Assembly (NCBI RefSeq): GCF_000832065.1
Contig: NZ_JXQM01000021.1
Coordinates: forward strand, 62,001 to 126,000
DNA from: Nitrosospira sp. NpAV
GTDB lineage: Bacteria; Pseudomonadota; Gammaproteobacteria; Burkholderiales; Nitrosomonadaceae
Reading direction: 5' to 3'
Length of the DNA stretch: 64,000 bases
A program made the translations under genes and the position numbers. Below, one piece after another: positions 27,278 to 36,090 of the stretch (within the stretch, counting starts at the first letter, position 1; the number at the start of each line of letters is the position of its first letter). A model generated the notes under the pieces. It did no database searches. It saw only the letters and a program-made list of their open reading frames with translations, and was not told the DNA's origin.

Positions 27278-27703
27278 ATGAAAAAAGAACGATCGCCTGA
27301 TCTTACAAAGAAAGCTATTCGCGCGGTCCCGCCGGGCGAATATATGTGCCCTGCACAGCTGGGGTTCTTTCGTCTCCGCCTGGAAGACGAACGGAACAAG
27401 CTGCTGGAAAATGCGCAAGGCACGCTTGAGCAGATGCAGGCCATTGTTTCCGAGCCTGATCCAAATGACCGGGCAAGCACGGAGGAAAAATTTTCCCTTG
27501 AGTTCCGAGTAAGAGACCGGGAGCGTAAATTACTTAAAAAAATCGAGGATACCCTTTTGCGCATTGAAAACGGCACCTATGGCTGGTGCGCGGATACAGG
27601 CGAACCCATCGGCCTCCCCCGTTTGCTGGCGAGGCCAACAGCCACGCTCTGCATTGAAGCACAGGAGCGCCACGAACTTCATGAGCGAAGCTATGGCATC
27701 TAA
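27278..27703 (+). CDS. dksA: DksA paralogue with half of the zinc cysteines (DksA2-like)
   Basis: 141 residues. A coiled-coil region with acidic tip (EPDPNDRAST, Asp61 and Asp64) is followed by the C-terminal globular part GTYGWCADTGEPIGLPRL. The four zinc cysteines of DksA are reduced to two: C104 and C125 remain, while the partners are Thr107 and Ala128. This is the pattern of Pseudomonas DksA2, which works without zinc and replaces DksA in zinc starvation. It would bind RNA polymerase and act with ppGpp. It lies between the COG0523 GTPase and the DUF1826 gene. Confidence 0.88.
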   Translation: MKKERSPDLTKKAIRAVPPGEYMCPAQLGFFRLRLEDERNKLLENAQGTLEQMQAIVSEPDPNDRASTEEKFSLEFRVRDRERKLLKKIEDTLLRIENGTYGWCADTGEPIGLPRLLARPTATLCIEAQERHELHERSYGI

Positions 27704-28436
27704 CGGTTTCTCCCCCGTAAACAGATGCGAATTCCGGGATAAGCAGTCTTCGTCCATGCCTGCCAGCGTACTTGAAGAACCTTCTTCTACAGCCCATTCT
27801 CTTCAGCGGTATGCATGGACAACGCGCCAACCGGATGAGCTGCCCCGGATTTTTGATGCCGGCATTCAGGTTGTCCGCTGGCAACGGCAGGAGGAGCAGG
27901 CTATCAGGGCATATTTCCAGCATGCACTGACCAGCGGCGCTCTGGGCAGCGGTTTTCGTACAATTATTGGGCTGGGTGAACGATTAAAATCCGCCTTTCT
28001 GCCAAATCTACCTGGTCAGAATGCTATCGTTGATGACATCTGCCAGCTTTCAGATATCTATTCGGAACTTCTTGGATGCGACGCGGTGGGCCTGCGCCTG
28101 GAAATTCTCCATGGAGCGATGTGCCCGCGCTTTCACGTGGACCGTACCGGCATACGGCTGGCTTGCGCTTACCTCGGTTCGGGTACGGAATGGATCGACG
28201 ACCGATGGGTCGACCGCAGCAAGCTTGGCCTCGGATCAAACGGGGTTTCCGACGAAGTTTCCGGTTTGTACGATCACAGAACCATGGTGGAAGCAGCCGC
28301 GCCTTTTGATGTGGTGTTTTTTAAAGGCATACTATGGCAAGGGAATAATGGAAGGGGCGCAATCCATCGCTCGCCAGCTGTCGCGCCTGGTAACGGGCCA
28401 CGTGTCCTCCTCGTAATAGACGCGATCTGGAATTGA
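27681..28436 (+). CDS. DUF1826 domain protein
   Basis: About 251 residues of the DUF1826 family, with WTTRQPDELPRIFDAGIQVV near 50, LLGCDAVGLRLEILHGAMCP near 152, a following RFHVDRTGIRL and YLGSGTEWI. The conserved Cys, His and Asp could bind metal. DUF1826 genes often sit next to zinc-linked COG0523 GTPases. Start chosen at 27681 overlaps the end of the DksA gene by 23 bases; an ATG at 27693 is an alternative. Function unknown. Confidence 0.82.
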   Translation: MSEAMASNGFSPVNRCEFRDKQSSSMPASVLEEPSSTAHSLQRYAWTTRQPDELPRIFDAGIQVVRWQRQEEQAIRAYFQHALTSGALGSGFRTIIGLGERLKSAFLPNLPGQNAIVDDICQLSDIYSELLGCDAVGLRLEILHGAMCPRFHVDRTGIRLACAYLGSGTEWIDDRWVDRSKLGLGSNGVSDEVSGLYDHRTMVEAAAPFDVVFFKGILWQGNNGRGAIHRSPAVAPGNGPRVLLVIDAIWN

Positions 28437-28535
28437 GCGAGGAAGAGGAGCGGCAAATCCTAAAGCGGGCTATCGTCATTAGCCGGATCAATATCGATCT
28501 GATGGCATTGAACTTCTGAGCAATGCAAGGGCTTC

Positions 28536-29810
28536 TCAATTCAGCAAGATTTGCAAGCCGCCGAGCCAGCCTGCCGCGATAGTCAGCAGCAGTCCCGGAA
28601 TAACCTGTGATGCGAAACGGCTGCCGCCGTTCGATGCCGCCAACACCATTTTGGTTATGGTGTTTGCGCTCATGGCAAGAAGGATAGGCAATAGCGTTTC
28701 GGCGGGTTTAAGCTTACCTCCGGCAGCTAGCGAGGCTACCGACACCGCAGGCGAGTGCGTATCGGCGAAACCGGCGATTGCCGTGCCGGCAATCAGCCCC
28801 GCGCTGCCCAGCCAGGTATTGAGTGCAGCAGCGATCAGGAGAACCGCCCCCATTGTCGACGCAAGGATGAGCGCGCTACGAAAGCTGAAGGCCCTGCCCA
28901 TCTCGATTGTTTCAGGTGCTTTTTGTCGCAGCGCCTTTATAAAAAACCATGCTCCATAGGCCACCGCCATCAGCCCCGCCAATATGAGCGGCATCGCCAT
29001 GGCGGCAAGCGTGGCGGGATGGGTTACGCCAAGCACAACCACCATTTGCACAATGGTGGCGACAGTCGAGAGAACGGCACCTCCTACCGCAGCTGGCATG
29101 AGCTCCGGTTTCTGTTTTGCGAGCGCACCCATGGAGGCTATCGTCGCCGAACTGGATACGAATCCCGAGGCTAACCCAGCCACGGGCAATCCATAGCGCG
29201 GACCAAACAGGCGCAAGGCGATATACCCGCCTGCACTGATCGACATCATCAGTACCACGATGATCCACAAAGTATGCGGATTGATCGCATTGAAGGGGCC
29301 CATGTAGCGGTCCGGCATGAGGGGCAGCACCACCAGCGCCGCTCCGGCAAGAACCAGTGCATCATGCAGTTCCGCTTCGGTCAGGGTTTTTCGCACGAAG
29401 ATGTGAATGCGGGTTCGTGCCGCGAGCAGCAGTGCTACCGTAACACCGAGGCTGGATGCAAGCAGCGGTTCGCGCATGGCAAGCGCGCCAAGCAATAGTG
29501 TCAGAAGTTGCACAAATTCGCTTGTAAGACCAGGATCGCGTTGACTGCGCGTGCGAAAATAACCCAATGCGATGAAGCCGGCTACCGAAACGGTTACTAC
29601 CGCAAGTAACGGAATTCCCCCTAATTGGAATCCAATCGCACCTAGAAGAGCTGTGATCGCGTAGGTGCGAATTCCCGCCGGGGCGCGGTCCCGCCCCCCG
29701 CCTTTCCTGCGTTCGCGCTCGACGCCTATCAACAGGCCAATGCCCAGCGCCACGGCGACTTGCATCCAGTTATCGGTGAGAGAGGTCATCGTGGCAATCA
29801 ATTCCGACAA
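28536..29810 (-). CDS. MgtC/SapB and DUF4010 membrane protein
   Basis: 424 residues, strongly hydrophobic, about a dozen spans. The N-terminal MgtC-like part holds ALGIGLLIGVERERRKGGGR and GIRTYAITALLGAIGF; the C-terminal half is DUF4010 (GLPVAGLASGFVSSSATIAS, IAGFADTHSPAVSVASLAAG). Proteins of this kind are predicted inner-membrane transporters; substrate unknown. It is convergent with the zinc operon and monocistronic. Confidence 0.88.
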   Translation of the reverse strand: MSELIATMTSLTDNWMQVAVALGIGLLIGVERERRKGGGRDRAPAGIRTYAITALLGAIGFQLGGIPLLAVVTVSVAGFIALGYFRTRSQRDPGLTSEFVQLLTLLLGALAMREPLLASSLGVTVALLLAARTRIHIFVRKTLTEAELHDALVLAGAALVVLPLMPDRYMGPFNAINPHTLWIIVVLMMSISAGGYIALRLFGPRYGLPVAGLASGFVSSSATIASMGALAKQKPELMPAAVGGAVLSTVATIVQMVVVLGVTHPATLAAMAMPLILAGLMAVAYGAWFFIKALRQKAPETIEMGRAFSFRSALILASTMGAVLLIAAALNTWLGSAGLIAGTAIAGFADTHSPAVSVASLAAGGKLKPAETLLPILLAMSANTITKMVLAASNGGSRFASQVIPGLLLTIAAGWLGGLQILLN

Positions 29811-30156
29811 TACCGCGGCGCAACGACGAGGATGACATCCAAAACCCCAGTTGCATATGCTCCGCGGAAGTAATATCTAGATTGTTTTCGCCGGTCCCTG
29901 CCTAATAAGAAGCGTTTCTCCGGCCATCCCTCTCCATCACCATCGTGGGAAACCATGGATCATGAATCACATGGAGCGGGTGAAGCCAGGCACGGCCCAT
30001 CGAGTTGTCTCCGCACCTTGCCCGCCAATACCCGCAGGTTGAGCTATGGCGTGCGGTCCTAACGAACTGCGCTTCTCCGGGGTCATATCAGAAGGCTATA
30101 AATTATTATAGTGTACTAACTACCCATTTTCTGGCTAAGGCGCCAAGCGTTCTTAA
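29811..30156. other. Gap without a recognisable gene
   Basis: 346 bases upstream of the MgtC-type gene. No open frame, RNA or repeat I can support; an AT-rich patch near 30100-30120 could hold a promoter. Confidence 0.4.
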
Positions 30157-30206
30157 GACACTTTAAACATAACAATGTTGACAAAGTGTCCAGCGACTGA
30201 TAGGCT
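30157..30206 (+). promoter_or_regulatory. 34-bp palindrome overlapping a promoter-like -35
   Basis: GACACTTT (30157-30164) and AAAGTGTC (30183-30190) are outer arms, and AACAT (30166-30170) and ATGTT (30175-30179) inner arms. TTGACA at 30178-30183 with a weak TAGGCT 17 bases later could be the promoter of the 30278 gene, so a protein bound to the palindrome would control it. Confidence 0.5.
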
Positions 30207-30277
30207 ATGTCCACGTGCCGCACTTTGCCCACGCGTTCTTCTCATCGTAGCGATGAGATTTTTCAAGCAGGTGTCGT

Positions 30278-30736
30278 ATGAAAGCCACCCAATATGTAGC
30301 GCTGGCATCCATGCTCGGTTTATTGGCCGCTTGTGCCCCGATGAGTCCCCACGAGGCAATCCACAGTCCCGTTCTCCGTAAAGCGGTTCAAAGTGCAAGA
30401 ACCCGCAGCGACCATACCGCCTTGTGGAAGCATTTTGAGAAACTGGCTCTGGAGATGCGAGTAAAGGCGGAAGAGCAAAGACAATTGCTCGAACATTACC
30501 AGGAAAAGAGTTATCTCTATGGGCGGCAGGCACAAGATCGGCAATCGCATACATGGGCTTTGATGAACAGGTATGAACTGGCTGTCGAACGAAGCCTTGC
30601 CGAGGCGGATTCCCACCGGCGAAAAGCAGCGAGCCTCGCGCGGGATGATCAGGGCGTTTTTGTCCGGAAAACGACTAATGCTCCCACTGAGGTAAAGTAC
30701 AAGCTGCGCCTGAATGACGACATAGGTAGCAATTAG
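30278..30736 (+). CDS. Small lipoprotein, family member 2 of 3
   Basis: 152 residues. Lipobox LAAC with Cys at residue 19 (MLGLLAACAPMSP), then a helical charged domain with WKHFEKLALEMRVKAEEQRQ, LLEHYQEKSYLYGRQAQDRQ and a 30-residue basic tail absent from its paralogues. It matches the proteins at 23209 and 47214 over the H-[FY]-E ... KA-E-E-Q ... L-x-x-Y core. Probably envelope-anchored; function unknown. A large palindrome lies in its promoter region. Confidence 0.78.
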   Translation: MKATQYVALASMLGLLAACAPMSPHEAIHSPVLRKAVQSARTRSDHTALWKHFEKLALEMRVKAEEQRQLLEHYQEKSYLYGRQAQDRQSHTWALMNRYELAVERSLAEADSHRRKAASLARDDQGVFVRKTTNAPTEVKYKLRLNDDIGSN

Positions 30737-30879
30737 CGGGCGTAACAACTCGATAAATAACTCGCTGCATGAATTCATGGGTTTCATCGATGGATATGCG
30801 ATCAAGCAGGCCTGGATGCAACGCTGATGAAACGAGTTGCGCCGGATGAGTCAAAAGGTGGAACATCGCAAAGGAGCAA

Positions 30880-31596
30880 ATGCAAATGCGGACAGATTTG
30901 GAACCAGTGGAAAATAAAGCGCGCGTGAGATGCGACGATGCATTAATGGAAGCTCATGCGTTGATTGATTGGGAAGGGCTTCGCGGCGGCCTTGTCGAGG
31001 TCTATAGGCGCGAGATCAACCAGAATGGAGAGCAAAAACCCATCGACCCGGTGATCATGTTCAAAGCAGTATTGCTGGGCCAGTGGCACAGCCTGTCGAA
31101 TCCGAAGCTGGAAGAGGCGCTGCATATGCGTACCGACTTCATGGACTTCTGCGGTGTGGGCGGCTTTGATGATGCGCCGGATGAAACCATGCTGTGCCGC
31201 TTTCGCAATCGCCTGATCACATCGGGCAAGCTGGCCGGAATACTTGCTGGCGTGAATGCGGAGTTGCAAGCCAACGGCATCGTGATCAAGAATTCACATA
31301 GTCCAGCCACTGCCCCCATTCGCATGCAATCGCCCCCTTTTTCCACAGGCGACACGATGAGTGGCAATCCAAATATCGCGGAGGCCCCCAAGGCTGACGA
31401 AATTGCCGGCAAGTCAGTTAAAATGACGATAGAATATCCAAAGTTGGCCAGCTTTACCAAGATCCGGCACCTTGAGCCGGATGCGACCTGGGTCGGAAAA
31501 AACAGGAAAAAATACTCTGGCTACGTCAGTTACGCAAGTGTGGCCAATGACGATAGCTATATCCCAAGAAGCGCCCATGGCGGCCAGCAAAAATAA
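30880..31596 (+). pseudogene. IS5-family transposase relic
   Basis: The N-terminal part matches IS5-type transposases (DUF772-like: NQNGEQKPIDPVIMFKAVLL, LEEALHMRTDFMDFCGVGGF, DETMLCRFRNRL). After about residue 145 the normal catalytic region is missing or scrambled; a short later piece, EPDATWVGKNRKKYSGYVSY, resembles the DDE region, then the frame stops at 238 residues against about 320-360 for intact members. No terminal inverted repeats were recognised. Non-functional in my reading. Confidence 0.75.
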
Positions 31597-31837
31597 AATC
31601 GGTTTGGCGTCTTATGCCAGGGAGGCGGTATTGGTAAAAAAATGGTTCCCGCTCATACTTCTTATTGTTTTTACAGTAATCAGCATGGCTGCATTAACTG
31701 GATTAGCGAGAAATCTGGCCCAGAGAACAACCCTTCTCAGTGATCCATTATGCCGGGTGGTATGGAAAAAGAAAAAGCCATCTCTGCTTGCACAAACCAT
31801 AGCCCAGGCAAGAGAGCTGCAAACGGTCGAGAAGTAG
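31577..31837 (+). CDS. Possible small membrane protein
   Basis: An 86-residue frame with one clear hydrophobic segment (FPLILLIVFTVISMAALTGL) and a basic C-terminal half. It starts inside the transposase relic and no ribosome site stands out. It may be real or chance; no family recognised. Confidence 0.25.
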   Translation: MAASKNKIGLASYAREAVLVKKWFPLILLIVFTVISMAALTGLARNLAQRTTLLSDPLCRVVWKKKKPSLLAQTIAQARELQTVEK

Positions 31838-31933
31838 TTTTCCTGCTTTATCACGCGTGCCGCCGGGCAAGCGGTAGGTACGCCGAGTGCGCCAAAGGCA
31901 CGGTAAGGCAGGCAGGTGTCGATGCTGACGGAG

Positions 31934-31996
31934 TCCTCATGGCGGGAGGCATCAGGCTTCCACGTCGGCTATGACGGGCTAGCGGTGATCGCTTCG
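31934..31996 (+). pseudogene. Fragment of an all3515-type PEP-CTERM gene
   Basis: The frame reads SSWREASGFHVGYDGLAVIA then S, matching GFYVGYDGLATIAS of the intact protein at 24807 in 13 of 15 residues over its core, with clear base-level similarity. No start, no remaining body and no PEP-CTERM tail follow. It lies between the transposase relic and the YeeE genes and shows that a second such gene was once here. Confidence 0.65.
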
Positions 31997-32029
31997 GCGG
32001 CATCGCTAGCCGCTGGCGTTCGGGTAGTC

Positions 32030-32692
32030 TTATGGAGAATACTTTTCTATTCCAAGAAGAATCAGGATCAATAAGGGTACAAAGCCGATTATGAAAATTG
32101 CAAGCCGCGCTCCCATCAGGTCGGGAAGCATGATTCTGCCACGGTTGCCCCACTTCAGAATCGTCGCATCCAGGTAACCCGACAATTCGGCATAGAGATA
32201 GCTACCCGCCAGCAGGCCCATGATGCCTGCAATCGCATCGTAATTGCCCTGCCCTAGCGCCGCGGCGCCAGTGCCGGGGCAATAGCCCAGCAATGCGAAG
32301 CCAGCACCAAAAATCAACCCCCCGATTATGTTTGCAGCATAATGCGTAGGCTTTACGTGCAGCTGCACGAGTCCCATGCGATGCATCGAGAAAATGCCGA
32401 TCATGCCAACGGCAATCGCAGTGAGCATGATCTTCATTACCGTGAAATCGGTCAGAAAAAGCGCTCCCAATAATACGTCATATTTGGCAACACCGCCCTT
32501 TTGGAGCAGAAAACCGAATACGATACCAAAAATAAGCCCAAGTACAAGTTGCCTGGGTCCATTTGCCTTTTCTCGCAACGGCTTTTCCGATGTCTCTTTT
32601 TCATTTTTGGGTTTCTCCCGAGGAATCGGGAAAGTAACGGAGAGAAACATTTCCTGCGCTGTTGGCGTAATGGGATTCACGGCGGATGGCAT
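32030..32692 (-). CDS. YeeE/YedE family sulfur transporter half, second gene
   Basis: 220 residues: an about 45-residue charged N-terminal extension, then about five spans with GFALLGYCPGTGAAALGQGN, the conserved Cys-containing signature of YeeE/YedE (TsuA-like) proteins. These move thiosulfate or related sulfur compounds across the inner membrane. It directly follows the other half gene, stop and start adjacent. Association with the MBL-rhodanese gene nearby supports a sulfur role (inference). Confidence 0.85.
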   Translation of the reverse strand: MPSAVNPITPTAQEMFLSVTFPIPREKPKNEKETSEKPLREKANGPRQLVLGLIFGIVFGFLLQKGGVAKYDVLLGALFLTDFTVMKIMLTAIAVGMIGIFSMHRMGLVQLHVKPTHYAANIIGGLIFGAGFALLGYCPGTGAAALGQGNYDAIAGIMGLLAGSYLYAELSGYLDATILKWGNRGRIMLPDLMGARLAIFIIGFVPLLILILLGIEKYSP

Positions 32693-33202
32693 CTATATGC
32701 TGAACATCAGTCTTGCGGTGACAACGCCACCCGCAAAAAAGCATATCAGCGCGATCCACGAACCCACCGAGAGTTGCAAAGTTCCACTAATGCCGTGCCC
32801 GCTCGTGCATCCGCCTGCGAGCCGCGCACCAAACGCCATGACCGTGCCGCCGATAAACGCCACCCCCAGGCGCAACGTGCGACTCGAGCCAAAGCGCTCT
32901 TCCCACAAGGGCGGTATCCATTGCGCCGTGATCTCGCCCCCTGTATAAGCGGCCAGAAAAGCACCGAGGATGATGCCGATCATGAGCATCACCCCCCACT
33001 CAATCTGCGGTTTTGTTTCCTGAAAAAACTTGAGGGATTCGGTATGTCCCTTGGAAAACAGGTTTCCTATAAGGCCGGCAATCCGCGCGAAAGACGTCGA
33101 GGCACCAATGGGCTGGTTGGAGAAGTAAAATGTCGCCATCGAGAGCACCCCGATGAGCGCTCCGACCAAATAGGGAGACCATGCACCGCCGTCATATTCC
33201 AT
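32693..33202 (-). CDS. YeeE/YedE family sulfur transporter half, first gene
   Basis: 169 residues with four to five predicted spans and the Cys signature GARLAGGCTSGHGISG near residue 130. It pairs with the gene at 32030; two half-size YeeE genes in tandem are common in proteobacteria and together equal one full-length transporter. Same strand, no gap. Likely substrate is a reduced sulfur species. Confidence 0.87.
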   Translation of the reverse strand: MEYDGGAWSPYLVGALIGVLSMATFYFSNQPIGASTSFARIAGLIGNLFSKGHTESLKFFQETKPQIEWGVMLMIGIILGAFLAAYTGGEITAQWIPPLWEERFGSSRTLRLGVAFIGGTVMAFGARLAGGCTSGHGISGTLQLSVGSWIALICFFAGGVVTARLMFSI

Positions 33203-33313
33203 CGATGCCTCGCGTCAGATTCAGGTAGCCCCCGGTGCACCTGATGAAGTTAATGCGGTGAAATAGCGCCTTCATTCAATCTTCTCCATCTCATTCCTCA
33301 TTGATTTCTGCGA

Positions 33314-34282
33314 TCAATACTTTATTTTCAGAAGATTCCTCCTTGTCCCCATTGCGGCTAGCCCCACTCCCAGCAACGCCAGGGAGATGGGCTCCGGCAC
33401 TGGCGCGACCCGGGTGAAAATTGCCGACGAGTCGCTCATCAGGATCAGATTGGGTCCATTAATTCCATTGATCCTTCCGACGGTATTGATGCCGCATTCC
33501 AAGCCACCTAGCGTATTGGAGCCCACGCCATTTATTAGCGTGCCAGCGCCATTCTTGAAGCAGGATGATGGGTCGGTCCGTGAAAAGGGAGCATTGAACA
33601 GGGTGTGGAAATCGAGATTGAGTCCGGCTGCCAGCCCACCAGGAAAATAGCGTGGATCAAGGCTCTCAACAGTTATTCCGAGCGTATCGTTCCCAACTGC
33701 TGTGATGCTTTTCACGCCCGGGTAATTGCCGGAACCAAAATTATCGAGGCTGCCGGGCGGCACATTCCGGGCGGAAATTGCCGTTTGCCCTGCGGAAGGG
33801 TTCACCGTGCCGGATAATATGAGTACGGGGTCGCTATTCGTGGCATCCGGCCCGAACCCAGTCCCATTCCCCATGTTGGCGTCCGGCGTTGGATCGAAAT
33901 ACAATCTGAAGAAATTGTCGCCGCCCCTGATCGTACCCAGTACAACACTGTTGCCTACGGTGGAGACTACTTGTTGCTGATAGCCTGCAATATATGTCCA
34001 TCCGTTCGATCCCGGGTTCCCGGTGCTACCGCCGTTGCTGTCCAGGAACCCGCCGAGCGAAGCATGGGCGTAGAGTTGGAACACATTTCCCAGAGGATGG
34101 GTAAGTATTGACGCATTACCGACCGGCGTCAACAGCGTGTTGCCGGGCGCCCAATCCAGGCCTTTCACATCTATCGCGGAACCAGGGCCGCCGCCATCGG
34201 CATTAATGATAATTGCATGCGATGCGGTTGCCAGCATCATAGATGCGATGGCGAAGGATAGTTTGCGTTGCAGGCTCATCAT
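33314..34282 (-). CDS. PEP-CTERM protein
   Basis: 322 residues: signal peptide (ending SHA/IIINAD), a beta-rich Gly/Asn/Ser domain with DWAPGNTLLT, FQLYAHASLGGFLD and FRLYFDPTPDA, a disulfide-capable Cys pair (SSCFKNG, GGLECGIN), and the tail VPEPISLALLGVGLAAMG plus RR. Exported through exosortase. AGGAG lies before two adjacent ATGs at 34282 and 34279; the second has the better spacing. Function unknown; not part of the zinc-type PEP-CTERM group. Confidence 0.85.
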   Translation of the reverse strand: MMSLQRKLSFAIASMMLATASHAIIINADGGGPGSAIDVKGLDWAPGNTLLTPVGNASILTHPLGNVFQLYAHASLGGFLDSNGGSTGNPGSNGWTYIAGYQQQVVSTVGNSVVLGTIRGGDNFFRLYFDPTPDANMGNGTGFGPDATNSDPVLILSGTVNPSAGQTAISARNVPPGSLDNFGSGNYPGVKSITAVGNDTLGITVESLDPRYFPGGLAAGLNLDFHTLFNAPFSRTDPSSCFKNGAGTLINGVGSNTLGGLECGINTVGRINGINGPNLILMSDSSAIFTRVAPVPEPISLALLGVGLAAMGTRRNLLKIKY

Positions 34283-34429
34283 AGGCTCCTGAAGTCTGGT
34301 CTGGTATGTGGTTGGGGTTCCCTATTCAATAGCCTGAGAAATTCGCTACCATAAAAAGTATAGCTTTGCTGCTCACCATGCCACGGCATGCCCGCAACGT
34401 AGAAACAAAGCTGGATGACCCTGTGTAGT

Positions 34430-35812
34430 TTACTTTGTGGTTACCCCATTTTCCAATGGCAGATCCCGCCCTTCCCACGCACATAACCCCCCCAGCATGT
34501 TATAAATCCGGGTAAACCCATTCCGTTCCAGGATGCTGGCAGCCAGCCCGGCCCGGTGGCCGACGCTACAGTGAACCACCAGTTCGCTGTCTTTGGGAAG
34601 CTGGGGAATGTTGTCCTCCAGATAGCCCACAAAGGTATGGAGGGCGCCCGGTATGTGTTTTTTTATCCATTCACCATCATCCCGTACATCGAGCACGTTT
34701 GTTTTGCGGTCCTGCATCCAGTTGGCGCATTCCTCGGCACTGATGGTGCCCAGCCCGTAGATGGGTAATCCCCGCTCCCGCCAGGCTTCCACGCCGCCTG
34801 CCAGCATGCCTTCCACCCGGTCGATGCCGATGCGGGACAGGGATGTCACCGCCTCTTGAATATGGCCCGGCTCATCGAGCACGAGAAGTATGGTCGTGCT
34901 TTCATCCGCTATCCAGCCGCCGAAGGCCGGAAGTCCTCCCAGCCAGATGTTGTAGGATAGGGGAATATGCGCCGCCGCAAAGGCATCTGGCGAGCGGCAA
35001 TCGATCACGATTGCATCCTTCATCTTTTCCTGGAACTCTTTGGGTTGAAGAACGCGAAATTCCGCCGATAATCCGGGTGGTCTTCCCCCCATCAGGTTGA
35101 CCCGTTCCATATGGGAGAAATAGGGCGGGCGCGGCAGCTTCTCGGCCATCTTGTGATCGACGAATTCCATACGGCTTACCTTGAAGACGAGGTTGGTTTC
35201 TTTTTCGATACCCAGCGTGGAGTCGTCGCGCTTGGAAATATTCCCGCCGCAGGCCGAGCCGGACCCATGTGCCGGAAAAAGCAGGGTCTGGTCACCCAGC
35301 GGCGCAATCTTTCGGTGAATGGAATCATAGAGAATGCCGGCGTTTTCACCGGTCTTGTCCGGATCCGGCAGATCGGTGCGCCCGGTTTCGCTGACGAAAA
35401 GCGCGTCGCCGGTGAAGACGCCCCAGCACTTATCCTTGGTATCCTGCGGATAGACGGCATACGTTACGCTTTCCGGCGTATGGCCGGGCGTTTCAAGTGC
35501 AACAAAGCGCGTGGTGCCCACCTGGAACTCTTTTTTATCCGCAAGCTTGACATCCGAGTGGCCGAACAGCTCATGCGTGCCCGTCACGATTCTGGCGCCT
35601 GTCATTGCGGCCAGCGTTCGCGAACCGAATTCAAAATCTTCCTGACGGTGCGTTTCGAAAATATAGGCGATGCTCAAATCATTTTTCTGGGCGAGTTCCA
35701 GATATTCGTCGATATCGCGCCGCGGGTCGATCACTACGGCGAGCCCTTCCCCGCACCCAAGCACGTAAGAATTCTGCCCCAGGCCTAAAGCTTTTAGTCT
35801 TCTGAAAAACAT
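34430..35812 (-). CDS. MBL-fold protein fused to two rhodanese domains
   Basis: 460 residues. The N-terminal metallo-beta-lactamase domain carries IFETHRQEDFEFGSRTL, LETPGHTPESVTY, FTGDALF and FPAHGSGS. The first motif has THxxED instead of the usual HxHADH, a known variant of persulfide dioxygenase-like proteins. Two rhodanese domains follow: the first lacks the catalytic Cys (LVLDEPGH), the second has it (VVHCSVGHRAGLAAS). It probably handles persulfide or thiosulfate sulfur in the cytoplasm, in line with the YeeE pair nearby. Start at 35812 has GGGGGC upstream; the frame is open to 35893. Confidence 0.85.
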   Translation of the reverse strand: MFFRRLKALGLGQNSYVLGCGEGLAVVIDPRRDIDEYLELAQKNDLSIAYIFETHRQEDFEFGSRTLAAMTGARIVTGTHELFGHSDVKLADKKEFQVGTTRFVALETPGHTPESVTYAVYPQDTKDKCWGVFTGDALFVSETGRTDLPDPDKTGENAGILYDSIHRKIAPLGDQTLLFPAHGSGSACGGNISKRDDSTLGIEKETNLVFKVSRMEFVDHKMAEKLPRPPYFSHMERVNLMGGRPPGLSAEFRVLQPKEFQEKMKDAIVIDCRSPDAFAAAHIPLSYNIWLGGLPAFGGWIADESTTILLVLDEPGHIQEAVTSLSRIGIDRVEGMLAGGVEAWRERGLPIYGLGTISAEECANWMQDRKTNVLDVRDDGEWIKKHIPGALHTFVGYLEDNIPQLPKDSELVVHCSVGHRAGLAASILERNGFTRIYNMLGGLCAWEGRDLPLENGVTTK

Positions 35813-35902
35813 TTGTTGCCCCCTGCCCTGGCTCAAGCTCGATAAATCCGGTTGGATTTGATTGAAGAATACAGCGTCTACAGACACTTTCATGTTTGGA
35901 CC

Positions 35903-35950
35903 ATTATGTTACGGGTGCTCCATATTGATCAGTGCGCTGGGGCACATAAT
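35903..35950. repeat. Dispersed repeat, copy 1
   Basis: ATTATGTTACGGGTGC, a short variable centre, then CTGGGGCACATAAT. The ATTATGT/ACATAAT ends are inverted. A second copy is at 45325-45366. Both are intergenic next to other relics, so a mini mobile element is possible. Confidence 0.6.
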
Positions 35951-36090
35951 CCAGAAGGTGAGGCTACGTCTCGAAATAAGCCAGCATTGGCGGCTGATGA
36001 ACGCTATTCGCAGCAGCCCGATTGATTTCTATGGGGTCAGACTCGATTGGCTTTAGAGCTCTACAGCCGCCAACGCTTCGGGAATGATTC

